Made by a program: the position numbers and the translations under genes. From Semisulcospira habei (lineage: Eukaryota; Mollusca; Gastropoda; Semisulcospiridae), in contig BTPG01000003.1 in the NCBI GenBank assembly GCA_036245525.1, forward strand, positions 161,255,260 through 161,319,259: a stretch of 64,000 nucleotides of DNA, given 5' to 3'. The notes under the pieces are model-generated. The model worked only from the letters and a program-made list of their open reading frames with translations, was not told the DNA's origin and made no database searches. This document shows, piece by piece, positions 45,442 through 55,100 of this stretch (positions are counted from its first letter, which is position 1; every line of letters starts with the position of its first letter).

Positions 45442-46095
45442 AGCAGGGGTTTTTTTTGTTTGTTAATTCTTTGTTATACATACAGGTTGAACTATGCAAG
45501 GCCGACGCTGCTACTACTGTGTTTGTACTGTGCAAAGTGCCTATACATTCACAGTCAGTTTCGTTGCATTTACCCCAGTATACCAGAAATGTATTATCAT
45601 AACAATGCCATACAAAAAAATCCTTTTGTTATTTTTTTAATGGCAACTCTGTGCAGGTGCGTGCATTTGCGAGCGTGTGTGTGTATGTATGCTGTCTGCA
45701 TGCACGTTCTCTCCTCTGCTTTATTTGATGAAGCAAATAAGGCCTGATATTGACGACTTTCTATCACACACACAAACACTGTCAGAGATATCAAGTGGCC
45801 TTCATATTTATTCCTCTTGCTTTATCGTAGCGGGAAGCTAAAACGTTTAAAAACCACTAATATCAGAATGGGACTCATAACTAAATAAAATCACAGTTGA
45901 GCAATAACAAACCCTGATCACATAGATGGAACTGTTCACCCATTAAAGATTTTGAAGCAAACAAACAATACACATCCAGCACTTCCTGCCGTGGATGGAT
46001 CATCTCCCACCTGCACAGGCATCAAGCTAATCAGGCACTACCCTTTACCAATCATGGTGCCTCCTGTGCAAAAGCAGGAAACCATCTCAGCAACT

Positions 46096-46190
46096 ACCCA
46101 ATGCGCACAAAGACATCAGGCCAACGTTGGCCTGTGCACAGATATGCATGGGCCAATGTCCACCTGATGACCCTGTGCGCATTGGGTACC
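46096..46190. repeat. PAL-D palindrome, long form
   Basis: ACCCAATGCGCACAAAGACA and TCAGGCCAACGTTGGCC, nested TGTGCACAGATATGCATGGG, mirror GATGACCCTGTGCGCATTGG and GT. A PAL-A remnant (GGCATCAAGCTAATCAGGCA) lies just upstream at 46018-46055. 46191-46628 otherwise holds only a small hairpin (AATGACTTCCGTTC with GAATGGAAGTCATT at 46396-46432). Confidence 0.65.
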
Positions 46191-46628
46191 TTTACCTTTA
46201 GACACTATAGTCGTTACACTTTCCTAAATTTGTGCACATTGCTCAGTAGAACTGTGTGCAATTTGGCACTGGAAGTGAAAGGAATAACATTAAATTTGTA
46301 AAATAAAACATACAAATAAAAACTCCAACTTTGAAGTCACAGCAAATGAGGTGGGGAAAAAGAGCAGTAACTCAGCAGTTTGCATCGGCAATTTTAATGA
46401 CTTCCGTTCTATTTTTGGAATGGAAGTCATTTCGTTTTGAGTGTCATTGGGCTAAACTACACATCTCAGCAGATTCCACCAATATGATAGACTGTGAGAA
46501 AAGAATCTAAAGAAAAGCAAGTGGTTTGTTTCTAAGAGTAAATCCAAACAAACTATGGGCGAGTGGTGCACATATCTAAATGAAACATACAACAGACTTC
46601 CACAAGTTGTTAAGTGGTAAAACTGCAT

Positions 46629-46714
46629 GAACCCTTTGGGTGTCGGTAGTGGTTTTGTCACGATTCCTGCAGGAATCATCATGACAAAATCACTACAGAC
46701 AACCAAAGGGTTAA
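46629..46714. mobile_element. PAL-B element sharing TTAA with PAL-I
   Basis: ACCCTTTGGGTGTCGGTAGT, CACGATTCCTGCAGGAATCA, and ACAACCAAAGGGTTAA. The right TTAA is 46711-46714. Confidence 0.7.
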
Positions 46715-46780
46715 CCCTCTTGTGCATGCACACACTGGTACCATTTACAATACCAATGGCTGCTGGCACAAGTGGGTTGA
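46711..46780. mobile_element. PAL-I palindromic element
   Basis: TTAACCCTCTTGTGCATGCA, CACTGGTACCATTTACAATA, CCAATGGCTGCTGGCACAAG and TGGGTTGA. The consensus arm is CCCCCTTGTGCATGCAGCCA around a TACTGTTTACAGTA centre. Confidence 0.68.
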
Positions 46781-46919
46781 AACCACAATAAACCCAGTAT
46801 ATTTCGATATGCACGTCCATAATAATGATAAATCATATAAATAATCAAATGAGAAACTCAGTCTATACAAACTGTTCAGCAGTCAAAATATGTACCGGTT
46901 TATCAATTACGAAGACAAC

Positions 46920-47143
46920 TTAACCCATATCATACTGATGTTAAACGCTTCAAATTTGTACATTGCCATATGCAAGCTACATTATAGTACTTAAAGATAA
47001 GGATATAGACCAATGACTTTAGTTCAAGGGTGGTGCCAGAATAGATTGGCGCCTAGAGGCATCAAGCTATTCTGGCACTACCCTTGAACTATTTTAGTCA
47101 AACTTATTTTACACACTGGTGTATTCCGAATAAAAGGGGTTAA
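46920..47143. mobile_element. PAL-A palindromic element (subtype 2), full length
   Basis: TTAA at 46920 and 47140. The left end TTAACCCATATCATACTGAT and the right end GTATTCCGAATAAAAGGGGT match 2643-2855. Confidence 0.76.
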
Positions 47144-47215
47144 GGGGCACTAACATGAGGGAGATGGGGCGCAGACTTGTTTTTCACGTCTCTCATTACA
47201 CACACACACATGCTT

Positions 47216-47372
47216 ACACATACTATCCTTGGGCCAAGTTTGAAGTCTGCGGCTTGAATAGTTTCTGCAAAAATGCCAACGTCAAAGTTGACCACACATG
47301 ACAGTGCTCGGACAACTGATGGACAACCACTGGCTCACTTCAGCTATCACACATGATGAGCCAACAAAAATC
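47216..47372 (+). repeat. Repeat T, 3' end only
   Basis: TATCCTTGGGCCAAGTTTGA, GGCTTGAATAGTTTCTGC, AAAATGCCAACG, CAACTGATGGACAACCACTG and the ending ATGAGCCAACAAAAA correspond to 42113-42250. The tandem units are absent. Confidence 0.65.
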
Positions 47373-47463
47373 CTGGAGTCTATGCTAATCCACACAAGGG
47401 GGGACTTTCACCTAATAAAATCAAATCATAGATTTACAAACCCTGAAGTTCTGTGGTACGAGT

Positions 47464-47562
47464 ACAGCAGAGCCTGTTTAAGTGACCATGATTATGAGAG
47501 ATCACCTGTCATTAAAGACGATCATTTAGGTGGATGTGGTGATTGTCGTTAGTGACAGGTGA
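47464..47562. repeat. PAL-K copy
   Basis: CAGCAGAGCCTGTTTAAGTG, GAGAGATCACCTGTCATTAA, AGACGATCATTTAGGTGGAT, then the mirror GTCGTTAGTGACAGGTGATA. Confidence 0.62.
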
Positions 47563-47606
47563 TACTTTGTGCCCTTTGAGACGTTTCTTGATACTGCACC
47601 TGTCTT

Positions 47607-47824
47607 TTAACCCTTTTTCATCCTGATACACTACTGCTTGAAATAAATTTGACCCTGCTAGTTCAAGGGTGGTGCCAAAATAGCTTGGCGCCTGAGACGC
47701 CAAGCTATTCTGGCACCACCCTAGAACTAAAATGGTTGATCTATTTCGTTATCTGTTAGGTAGCCTTCATAGGACAATAAGCAAGTTAAAAAAACAAAAA
47801 AACAGCCTCAGGATGTAATGGGTG
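47607..47824. mobile_element. PAL-A palindromic element (subtype 3)
   Basis: TTAACCCTTTTTCATCCTGA at the left (TTAA 47607), CAGGATGTAATGGGTGAAG at the right (TTAA mutated). Hairpin GGTGGTGCCAAAATAGCTTG plus mirror. Confidence 0.74.
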
Positions 47825-48382
47825 AAGACCACTTTCTTGCAAAACAGGTGGTTGCTCAAAACAGGTTCTACTGTCCATCAACAATGATTCTACACAGAAA
47901 GAACACATTGGCACATTATTTTTTTTACAAGTGAAAACCTCAGAGACTGAAAAGCATCGATCATAAAACTATTACATGCGTGTATTGGCATAGAAAATCG
48001 ATGCCCATAAAATGTATACTGTCTGGGCGTTAGCGTTATCACAATGCTTTATTCTGATCTCTCATCTCCATTACAATATGTATAATGAAAATCAATAAGA
48101 ATAAACACTGGCAAACAGAAAGGAGACAGATTTCTGAACAAAACAACACACCATAGAATTCTCTGCAGTTCAAGTAATATATGAGCTTAAGGAAAACGGC
48201 AAGAAAAGTAACAAACAATGGCAAATTACTATTTTGATATCTTTGCATGCGCACAATTGGCCATAAACTGCATACATACAAACATCACATAGATTATATG
48301 AAAGTACATTATCACATCAATTATTATGATTAAAGTCTTTTCATGAAATCATCCTGGAATGCTTCTAGCAGCGACGTCAAGT

Positions 48383-48690
48383 TTAACCTCTTCCCAGCCT
48401 CTGGATGCAGACTGTTCCTGAAATCTTTCTTAATCCTTTGTGCGTTGGAAGCAGTTTTTGTCATTATGATTCCTACAGGAATCAGTGTGACAAAAAACGC
48501 TACTGACACACAAAGGGTTAAACTGATGCCAAAAAACTTTATCCGTCCAAGGAACACAGATGCAAAGTGGGTCAGCAAGAGCCATAGATTAACACGAGTC
48601 CCCGCAACTGCCCGGGATGATGCAGATCTAAGCCTCCTTTGTTCTGCATATTGTGCCCTCAGTTGTCAAGTCCAATCTACCATTTCAGCT
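48383..48690. mobile_element. PAL-C element hosting a PAL-B insertion
   Basis: TTAACCTCTTCCCAGCCTCT begins the element (TTAA 48383). The left shoulder reads to CTGAAATCTTTCTTAA, is interrupted by PAL-B, and resumes at 48518 with CTGATGCCAAAAAACTTTAT and GGAACACAGATGCAAAGTGG. A diverged hairpin (AAGAGCCATAGATTAACACG) follows at about 48577-48640. Confidence 0.68.
48430..48521. mobile_element. PAL-B inserted in PAL-C at TTAA
   Basis: TTAA at 48430-48433 and 48518-48521. TCCTTTGTGCGTTGGAAGCA with the centre ATGATTCCTACAGGAATCAG and the mirror TACTGACACACAAAGGGTTA. Confidence 0.75.
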
Positions 48691-48955
48691 TTCTGTAAAA
48701 CTTTGAAATGAGCATATATATGTATGCATGTCACTGTATTGTGAAATCACAGTGAGCAACAATGAAAAAAATGAAATTGTCTTGATCTTTGCCCCTCTGA
48801 AAAAAAGCAATAAATACATGACACTGTACCTACCATTTTACTTGTTCCCCTCACCCCCACCCTTGTCAATTACTTTTGCCTGAAGAACATTACCAATCAT
48901 GATAAATTGTGCTGTTTGTAAAATGAATGAAATTAATCATTGATAATCAATTATA

Positions 48956-49163
48956 TTAACCCATTCAGCCCTGATGCACTACAGCAGGAGATGGGTCGAC
49001 CATGATAATTCAAGGGTAGTGCCAGATTAGCTTGGCGCCCGTTGGCACCAAGCTAATCTGGAACTGCCCTTGAATTATCATGGTCGATCCTGCAACAGGT
49101 GCATAGTCGTTAGATGACGCCTCCAAAATTTGGGAAATATGTGCCCCGGGCTGAATGAGTTAA
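48956..49163. mobile_element. PAL-A palindromic element, full length
   Basis: TTAA at 48956 and 49160. Ends TTAACCCATTCAGCCCTGAT and CCCGGGCTGAATGAGTTAA. Hairpin TAGTGCCAGATTAGCTTGGC, GCCCGTTGGC, mirror. Confidence 0.78.
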
Positions 49164-49180
49164 CATTGACAGTAAATGTT

Positions 49181-49272
49181 CTAACCCTCTGCGTGTCGGA
49201 AGCGGTTTTAGTCGCGATGATTCCTACAGGAATCATCGCTACTAAAACTGCTTCCGACACGCAGAGGGCTAA
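49181..49272. mobile_element. PAL-B element, near-perfect palindrome
   Basis: CTAACCCTCTGCGTGTCGGA, AGCGGTTTTAGTCGCGATGA, TTCCTACAGGAA, then the mirror to CCGACACGCAGAGGGCTAAA. Both ends read CTAA/TTAG-like rather than TTAA, and they match each other. Confidence 0.75.
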
Positions 49273-49545
49273 AGTGGTTACACATCAAGTATCGAGCACA
49301 ACTTTCCTTCACTGTATGTATAATTTATTAAATACCGTAGATACACAAACCTGAATATAAACCTCCATACTGGCCTAAAAAAGTGCTGTAAATACACAAT
49401 CATCTGCTAAATGTGATTCTCTTCAGATCAGAACTAATCACAGACACATCTGCATGATCAATCTTTTTGTATACTAATTAAAATGCCATACCAAATGTTT
49501 TCCAGTTACATTAGATATTATACACACACAAGATTGTATAGTCCC

Positions 49546-49655
49546 AGTGCAAAAAAAGTCATCAGGCTGACGTCAGCCACTGTTGGTCCACATATAGACT
49601 TGTGCAGGCCGACTGCAACCAACATCGGCCCGGATGGCCTATGCTTGCTGGGGTA
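49546..49655. repeat. PAL-D palindrome, long form, diverged
   Basis: CCCAGTGCAAAAAAAGTCAT, CAGGCTGACGTCAGCCACTG, a nested CATATAGACTTGTG, then CAACATCGGCCCGGATGGCC and TATGC. Confidence 0.58.
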
Positions 49656-49881
49656 CTTCAATGCAAATTATGCACACTTCATTATATGTATCCTGTGCAA
49701 ACAAAGAAAACAGGTGCGCAGTGTTCAGTCACTGGGTTGGGCATACACTGTATGTGGTTAATAACTCCAGAATATATTGAGTGTGATCCATACGTTAACT
49801 GATCAGGAGGTGGATGTTGTCCTCTACACTTTACAGCAAATACTGCGCTCAGATTGGAACTGTCAGCAAGAGGCACATACT

Positions 49882-49959
49882 TTAACCACTTGACTGCTAT
49901 TGATGATAACGTTCGTCTTCTCTGCTAAGCAGCACTGTTAGTAGCAGCCAAAGGGTTAA
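49882..49959. mobile_element. PAL-M palindromic element, short
   Basis: TTAACCACTTGACTGCTATT at the left, GTTAGTAGCAGCCAAAGGGT and TAA at the right (TTAA 49882 and 49956). A PAL-C fragment (AGCAAGAGGCACATAC) directly precedes it. Confidence 0.6.
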
Positions 49960-49996
49960 TGAGCTCCTGTTGCTCAGTCCTCAGGCCAATTGTATG

Positions 49997-50105
49997 AGCA
50001 AGCAAAGTTCTGCCTCAGCCACTAAGCTAGGCGCTCCGCTATATAGTGCCGCACCTTGCCGAGTGGCTAGCGCAGGACTTTGCTTAGTTATGCAACTGGT
50101 CCCAT
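49997..50105. repeat. PAL-F palindrome, diverged
   Basis: GTTCTGCCTCAGCCACTAAG, CTAGGCGCTCCGC, then GTGCCGCACCTTGCCGAGTG, GCTAGCGCAGGAC and ATGCAACTGGTCCC. Confidence 0.6.
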
Positions 50106-50505
50106 ATCTGTAACTCTTCCTTATGAGCAATGTCTACTGCAGGGGTTACATCTATGCTATGCACTGCTGAGAATGGTCAAAGACCTGGAAAATTCCTGAA
50201 TGATCTTACTTGCAAGGTACATTGTGTTTAATTTTTACAAAAACTTGTTCACGTGAAAATATGCACAGTATGTCTGTGTCCTCTATACAGGCCGATTGAT
50301 GGAATGTTTTTCTGCCCCAAAACACGCAAATTCAAGTCTTCTGTTGGACACCACAGAACTCTAGGAGACAGTCGAAAGCTTGGCACTTTGAGACTCTGCG
50401 AGTCTTGCACATGATAAGGGTAGATAAGTGAATGTTGCCTCACTGTTGTAATGATTCTTCTAGCATCACATTCTTTTCTTTTCTTTCTAGCACACATGTT
50501 CATCT

Positions 50506-50511
50506 TTTATT
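50506..50511 (-). promoter_or_regulatory. Candidate polyadenylation signal for the minus-strand gene
   Basis: The minus strand reads AATAAA, about 820 bases past the stop codon at 51333-51335. No other support was found, and closer cryptic signals may exist. Confidence 0.25.
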
Positions 50512-50564
50512 CAAACTCTACCCAGAGTTGCCTTTTGTGATGGTGTTGAGTTTAGTCTTCATCA

Positions 50565-50735
50565 ACCCATAAGCCAGTTACCACTTTCTTCACACCCTCA
50601 GCCATAACACTTGCAGGAGATAGTATACAATAATAGATTATGGGAAAGGCCTGAAAAGCTTGGCACCCTAAGGGTGCCAAGCACATCTGGCCCTACCAAT
50701 GAACTATCATTGAATACTATCTCCTGCAAGTGAGG
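50565..50735. mobile_element. PAL-A relative with altered hairpin
   Basis: AGGAGATAGTATACAATAAT and GGCCTGAAAAGCTTGGCACC, then GGGTGCCAAGCACATCTGGC, TGAACTATCATTGAATACTA and TCTCCTGCAAG. The GGCGCC core is GGCACC/GGTGCC here, and both arms changed together. Confidence 0.55.
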
Positions 50736-50787
50736 TGCCAAGCTTGACAAGCACAACCCTTGAACTGCGATGGATGTATACTCATGG

Positions 50788-50867
50788 TTAACCCTTAAAC
50801 TCCCAGAACTGAATAACTACTATTCTATAGAATGGAAATCATTCAGTTCTGGGAGTTTAAGAGTTAA
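50788..50867. mobile_element. PAL-L palindromic element
   Basis: TTAA at 50788 and 50864. TTAACCCTTAAACTCCCAGA, ACTGAATAACTACTATTCTA, then the mirror CATTCAGTTCTGGGAGTTTA and AGAGTTAA. The interior is unrelated to other families. Confidence 0.72.
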
Positions 50868-51139
50868 CCATCCCCCACATGGTATAATGTCTGTATAAGA
50901 CACCTCCATGACACACAAAAATAATCCTGACATGGAAATGTTTTTATCAGCACATGCTAATAGGTGCCACGTCTTTCTCGCAGAACAGCCTCATGGAGAG
51001 CTGGTAGTGACAATGCAGATGCAGCATAATTATGTACAGTCAAACATGTACCTGACAAAATACACTAAATAGAAACTTGGTCCAGTGACTGACGGGGCTA
51101 GCTGGGACATGTGGAGGTACCGTGTTAATGTCTCTGCTC

Positions 51140-51192
51140 TTGGCGACTGGCCTGGCACCTTGCTTAGTGGCTGGCGCAGGACCCAGCTCAAT
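51140..51192. repeat. PAL-F right half
   Basis: GGCGACTGGCCTGGCACCTT and GCTTAGTGGCTGGCGCAGGA followed by CCCAGCTCAATCATAC. The left arm is mostly lost. Confidence 0.5.
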
Positions 51193-51243
51193 CATACATA
51201 GGACCCCTGGTACGTAGTAATACTGTATGGGGAATGTGGTAGA

Positions 51244-51312
51244 TTAACCACTGTGTGCATGCACCTACTGGTGCTATTAACAGTACTGGTGGCTGCATGC
51301 ACATGGGGGTTA
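51244..51312. mobile_element. PAL-I palindromic element in the 3' flank of the minus-strand gene
   Basis: TTAACCACTGTGTGCATGCA, CCTACTGGTGCTATTAACAG, then TACTGGTGGCTGCATGCACA and TGGGGGTTA. It ends about 20 bases from the stop codon, so it probably lies in the 3' UTR. Confidence 0.68.
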
Positions 51313-51332
51313 CGTTAATTTCTTGCCTTATG

Positions 51333-52117
51333 CTACCTGGGGTAACCTTGTGGCATGATGGACAGGGGTGTGTTGCTGCTGGATGTGTCCAGGAACGTGA
51401 GTCTGCCCTTGGCAGCCCCTGAGGACCAGTGCGGCCCCTGAGACCCTTTGACCCCCATGCCTGCTGACAGCGAGACAGACATGCTGACATGATTCCTGGT
51501 GGGCCGATCCTTCTTCCCATAGAAGCGCTTGACCATCTTGGGGAGAGGGTTCGCCACCAGAGGCGTCATCATGGGGGGCGGCATCGAGGGAGGGTAGCAA
51601 GTGGACACCTGGGAGTATTGGAACGTGAGTTTGTCACCCATGTAGGACACACCTGGGCTGAAGCGCCCACTACTCGTGTAACACCCTATCATGCCCTGGC
51701 CGGGAGAGGGGTTGGCAGACGGAGAGGGTGACCCGGAGATGCGAGGGGAGAGGGGCCATGAGGTGCGAGGGGACAGAGCCCGGGATGTGTGAGGGGATAG
51801 ATGCTGGGAAATGTGCAGAGAGTGTGCAGGGCCGTCAACGGTGTTGCTGTTGCTGAGAGAGCTGTGATTGTTGGTGGTAGTGATGGCGCATGGACTGTGT
51901 GTTCTGCCACGTGCACTGCGTGGGCGAATGGGGATGTTGCGGACAGGCATGGCCCCGCTGATGTGGGCAGGGGCAGAGTGATCGAGGTCGGCTACCACCA
52001 GACTGTCCAACTGACACCGGCAACGGGGGTTGGACACCTGCAGGCGCAGATTCATGCCACTACCGCACTCTGAGCACGTGCGCCCCCAAGCCCCGTCCAT
52101 CAGCATGCTCACACGAC
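51333..52117 (-). CDS. Terminal coding exon of the unrecognised minus-strand gene
   Basis: The acceptor is strong: a TACTAAT-like branch site (GTACTAATGC), then CTTGCTGTCCCCAG ending at 52118. The frame is open for 261 codons after the split one. Visible features: MDGAWGRTCSECGSGMNLRL, then NPRCRCQL (four to five Cys that could bind a metal); a repeated SPxxS pattern (HLSPHTSRALSPRTSWPLSP); MPPPMMTPLVANPLPKMVKR; and the end SIMPQGYPR then TAG. CpG and GC content are clearly higher than in the flanks, as expected for an exon. Confidence 0.68.
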
Positions 52118-55100
52118 CTGGGGACAGCAAGGTTGCATTAGTACTGAGTCAAACTCAATCCACACACACTCTGTGCAACATTAAATATACAAACACAATT
52201 GTAACCCCCTTGTGCATGCAGCCACAGCTACTGTTTACAGTATCAGTGGCTGCATGCATAAGGAAGGTTAGCTTTTCCACACAAGTACACATAATAACAA
52301 TTAACTGCTTTACTGCTACGTCCATATGAGTTAACTTATATAACCCTGACACAAAACATGATACTGATCGACCAAGTTCAAGGGTAGTGCCATAACAGCT
52401 TGGTACCTCTAGGTGCCAAGCTGTTCTATCAACACCCTTGAACTATTCTAGTCAAACTGTCTCCTGAATTGTAATATAATCTTCAGCCCAGTTATATGGG
52501 ACAAGCCCCAAATTTATAAATTTTTACTTTAGTGTCAAATTTCTGCTACATGTTCCCCAAGTACACTACAAAGAACAGAACCTTCATGCAGCCTATTTGA
52601 CTAAATAAATGTGACAAGGCTACAAAGTACAAGCAGTTTTCAATGGGTACTGGTGCTGTTTTCCTGCCGTTTTCCTTTTACATCAAGTCTGACAAAAAAC
52701 TGCTGTTCTTCTTATGAACCTTAATTACAATTCCTCTCGTCAAAGAAAGAATAGAAATAACTATTTGTGACATCTAAGAATTTCTTACAAAGTAATACTT
52801 GGTTTCATGGCTTCCAGACCAAAACACTTCCCGTTTCTACCTGTGAATTGATTTTTCTGTGTACAGCTTTTATCACCTACCCATTATCCAAGTTAATGGT
52901 ATTCATTTCAAGAGACAATATACATGTATTATATAAGATGAAAGGTATAATATGTTACTCATTCAAAGCCATTCAGGCAAGGCAAGTATACAAAATGCTG
53001 TGAATGCTGCTACATCACACACGTGGCCATTGTGTCTTCAAGCACAACAATAAAGTGAGTGCAGCCTCTACATAAAGGCAACAGACGATTTCAGGAAATC
53101 ACAAGTTGGTCAAAAGTGCATGTTTCGACAACAGTGGATTAAAAGCCCGGACAAACACATATCACCTGTTTGTCAGGGCTTTTAATCCACTGTTTTCATT
53201 CAAACGTGCACTTTTGACCTACTGCTAGTTTCTGGAAATGGTCTATTGCATTTTGCCTTTTATACACATATGTGAAGGTGTGGGTGCATCAATCTGCACA
53301 AGATAAGGATTCTCCTGAGCCCCTTGCAGATGCAGGATAATTCAAGGGTAGTGCCAGATTAGCTTGGCACCTGTCGGCGCCAAGCTAATCTGGCACTGCC
53401 CTTGAATTATTATGGTCGATCCATCTCCTGCAACTGGTGCATAGTCATTAGATGACGCCTCCAAAATTTGGGAAATATGGCCGTCGGGCTGAATGAGTTA
53501 ATCTATCCGACAACTGTAGGTCAACTCACAGACGTTATACAAGTAAACTGTAAACTACAATCAAATTTTCTTCTTTTGTAACTAACCTGAAACTTAACCC
53601 ATTTAACCCAAACGCCCAACAGCAGGAGATGAATCAACCATGATAATTCAAGGGTAGTTCCAGATTAGCTTGCCACTTGAATTATCATGGTCAATCTGTC
53701 TCCTGCAACTGGAACATCGGTGTCAGGTGACATCTCCAAAATTTGGGAGATGCAGCTGTGGGGTTAAATGGGTCAATTGTGCTCATGAGGTGATCAAGTC
53801 TTTTTTTGTTTGTCCAAAAGTGTTTCAAAAGATTACAAAATTGTGCATACATAATGGTGCTCAGAAGGTGATCAAGTTGTTTTCATGGCTCTGTAGAGTT
53901 TCCAAACAAGAACAGCAAAGCCCGTATGGCTCACATGTGTGACCAACCCACATTGTTAATCTGACCTTTGTGACCTTGACCTTTCCAACAGGTCAATGAA
54001 ATGAGCAAGTGTTCAAGTGTCTTAATATATAAGTAAACAGCTGGCATTTTTACTTTTGAAATCTGTCTTCCTCAGAATGTGTATATTTTTTTTTTTGTCA
54101 ACTACATGAGGATTTTGACCTTGCAAGGGGTCAACTAAATTGGTATGCATAGAATGGTCTTAACATAAGTTACCTTTGTGCAAAATGTGAGTGATCAGTT
54201 TGCAAAAACACTGATTAAAACCAATACTGTACAAATAATTGGCATTTTTCACAACTGTACTGACCTCATGTGACCCTTAAACTTTCCAAGGGGTCATTCA
54301 AATTAGTGTGCAAAGAAAGGTCTTACCGTAAGATACTTCTGTACTAAGTTTTGCTTTAAAGTTGAAATAGTATTTAAGAAAAGACAATTTAGGGCAAACA
54401 AAACAGGGCAATGTTTTACCTATTAATATTAACCCTTTGAGAAAAGACAATTTAAGGCAAGCAAAACTGTGACCTAGACCTTAACTCGTTCAGCCCGACG
54501 GCCATATTTCCAAAGTTTGGAGGCGTCAAGTAATGACTATGCACCAGTGGCTCTACCCTTGAATTATCATGGTCGACCCATCTCCTGCTTTGGTGCGTCA
54601 GGGCTGAATGGGTTAAGCGAGGTCCATCAAACTGGTATGTTTAGACAAGTCTTGCCACAAAGTATTCTTGGGCCAAGTTTTATGTCTTTGGCTGGAATAG
54701 TCTCTGAGAAAATGCTAATGTCAGAGTTTACCATGGCCAATAGACTACAGCCGACGGATGTACACAGACTCACTTTTGCTATGATATACGTCTGCCAAAA
54801 ATGGTAAAAACAGTATGTGTGTGTTGTTCACAAGTCACAATTTAAGTGTGTCATCAGCTATTCGCCTTGAAAGTGCACTTTGGAAAGTACATCAAGTTAT
54901 GTATCTTTTGGGCACAAGTGCTAAATATGGAATCAATTTAATTCCTGTACAAATGAAAACTGTATTGTGACCACATTGGTTACTTTCCTCAATCCCTCTG
55001 ATTTGAAAGGTCATGGGTTCGAATCCACCTGGGGTTAAAATTTGTACAGACCTCTTTTTGGTGCCCCATTTTTGAAATCACCTTCATGCTGGACAAAAGC

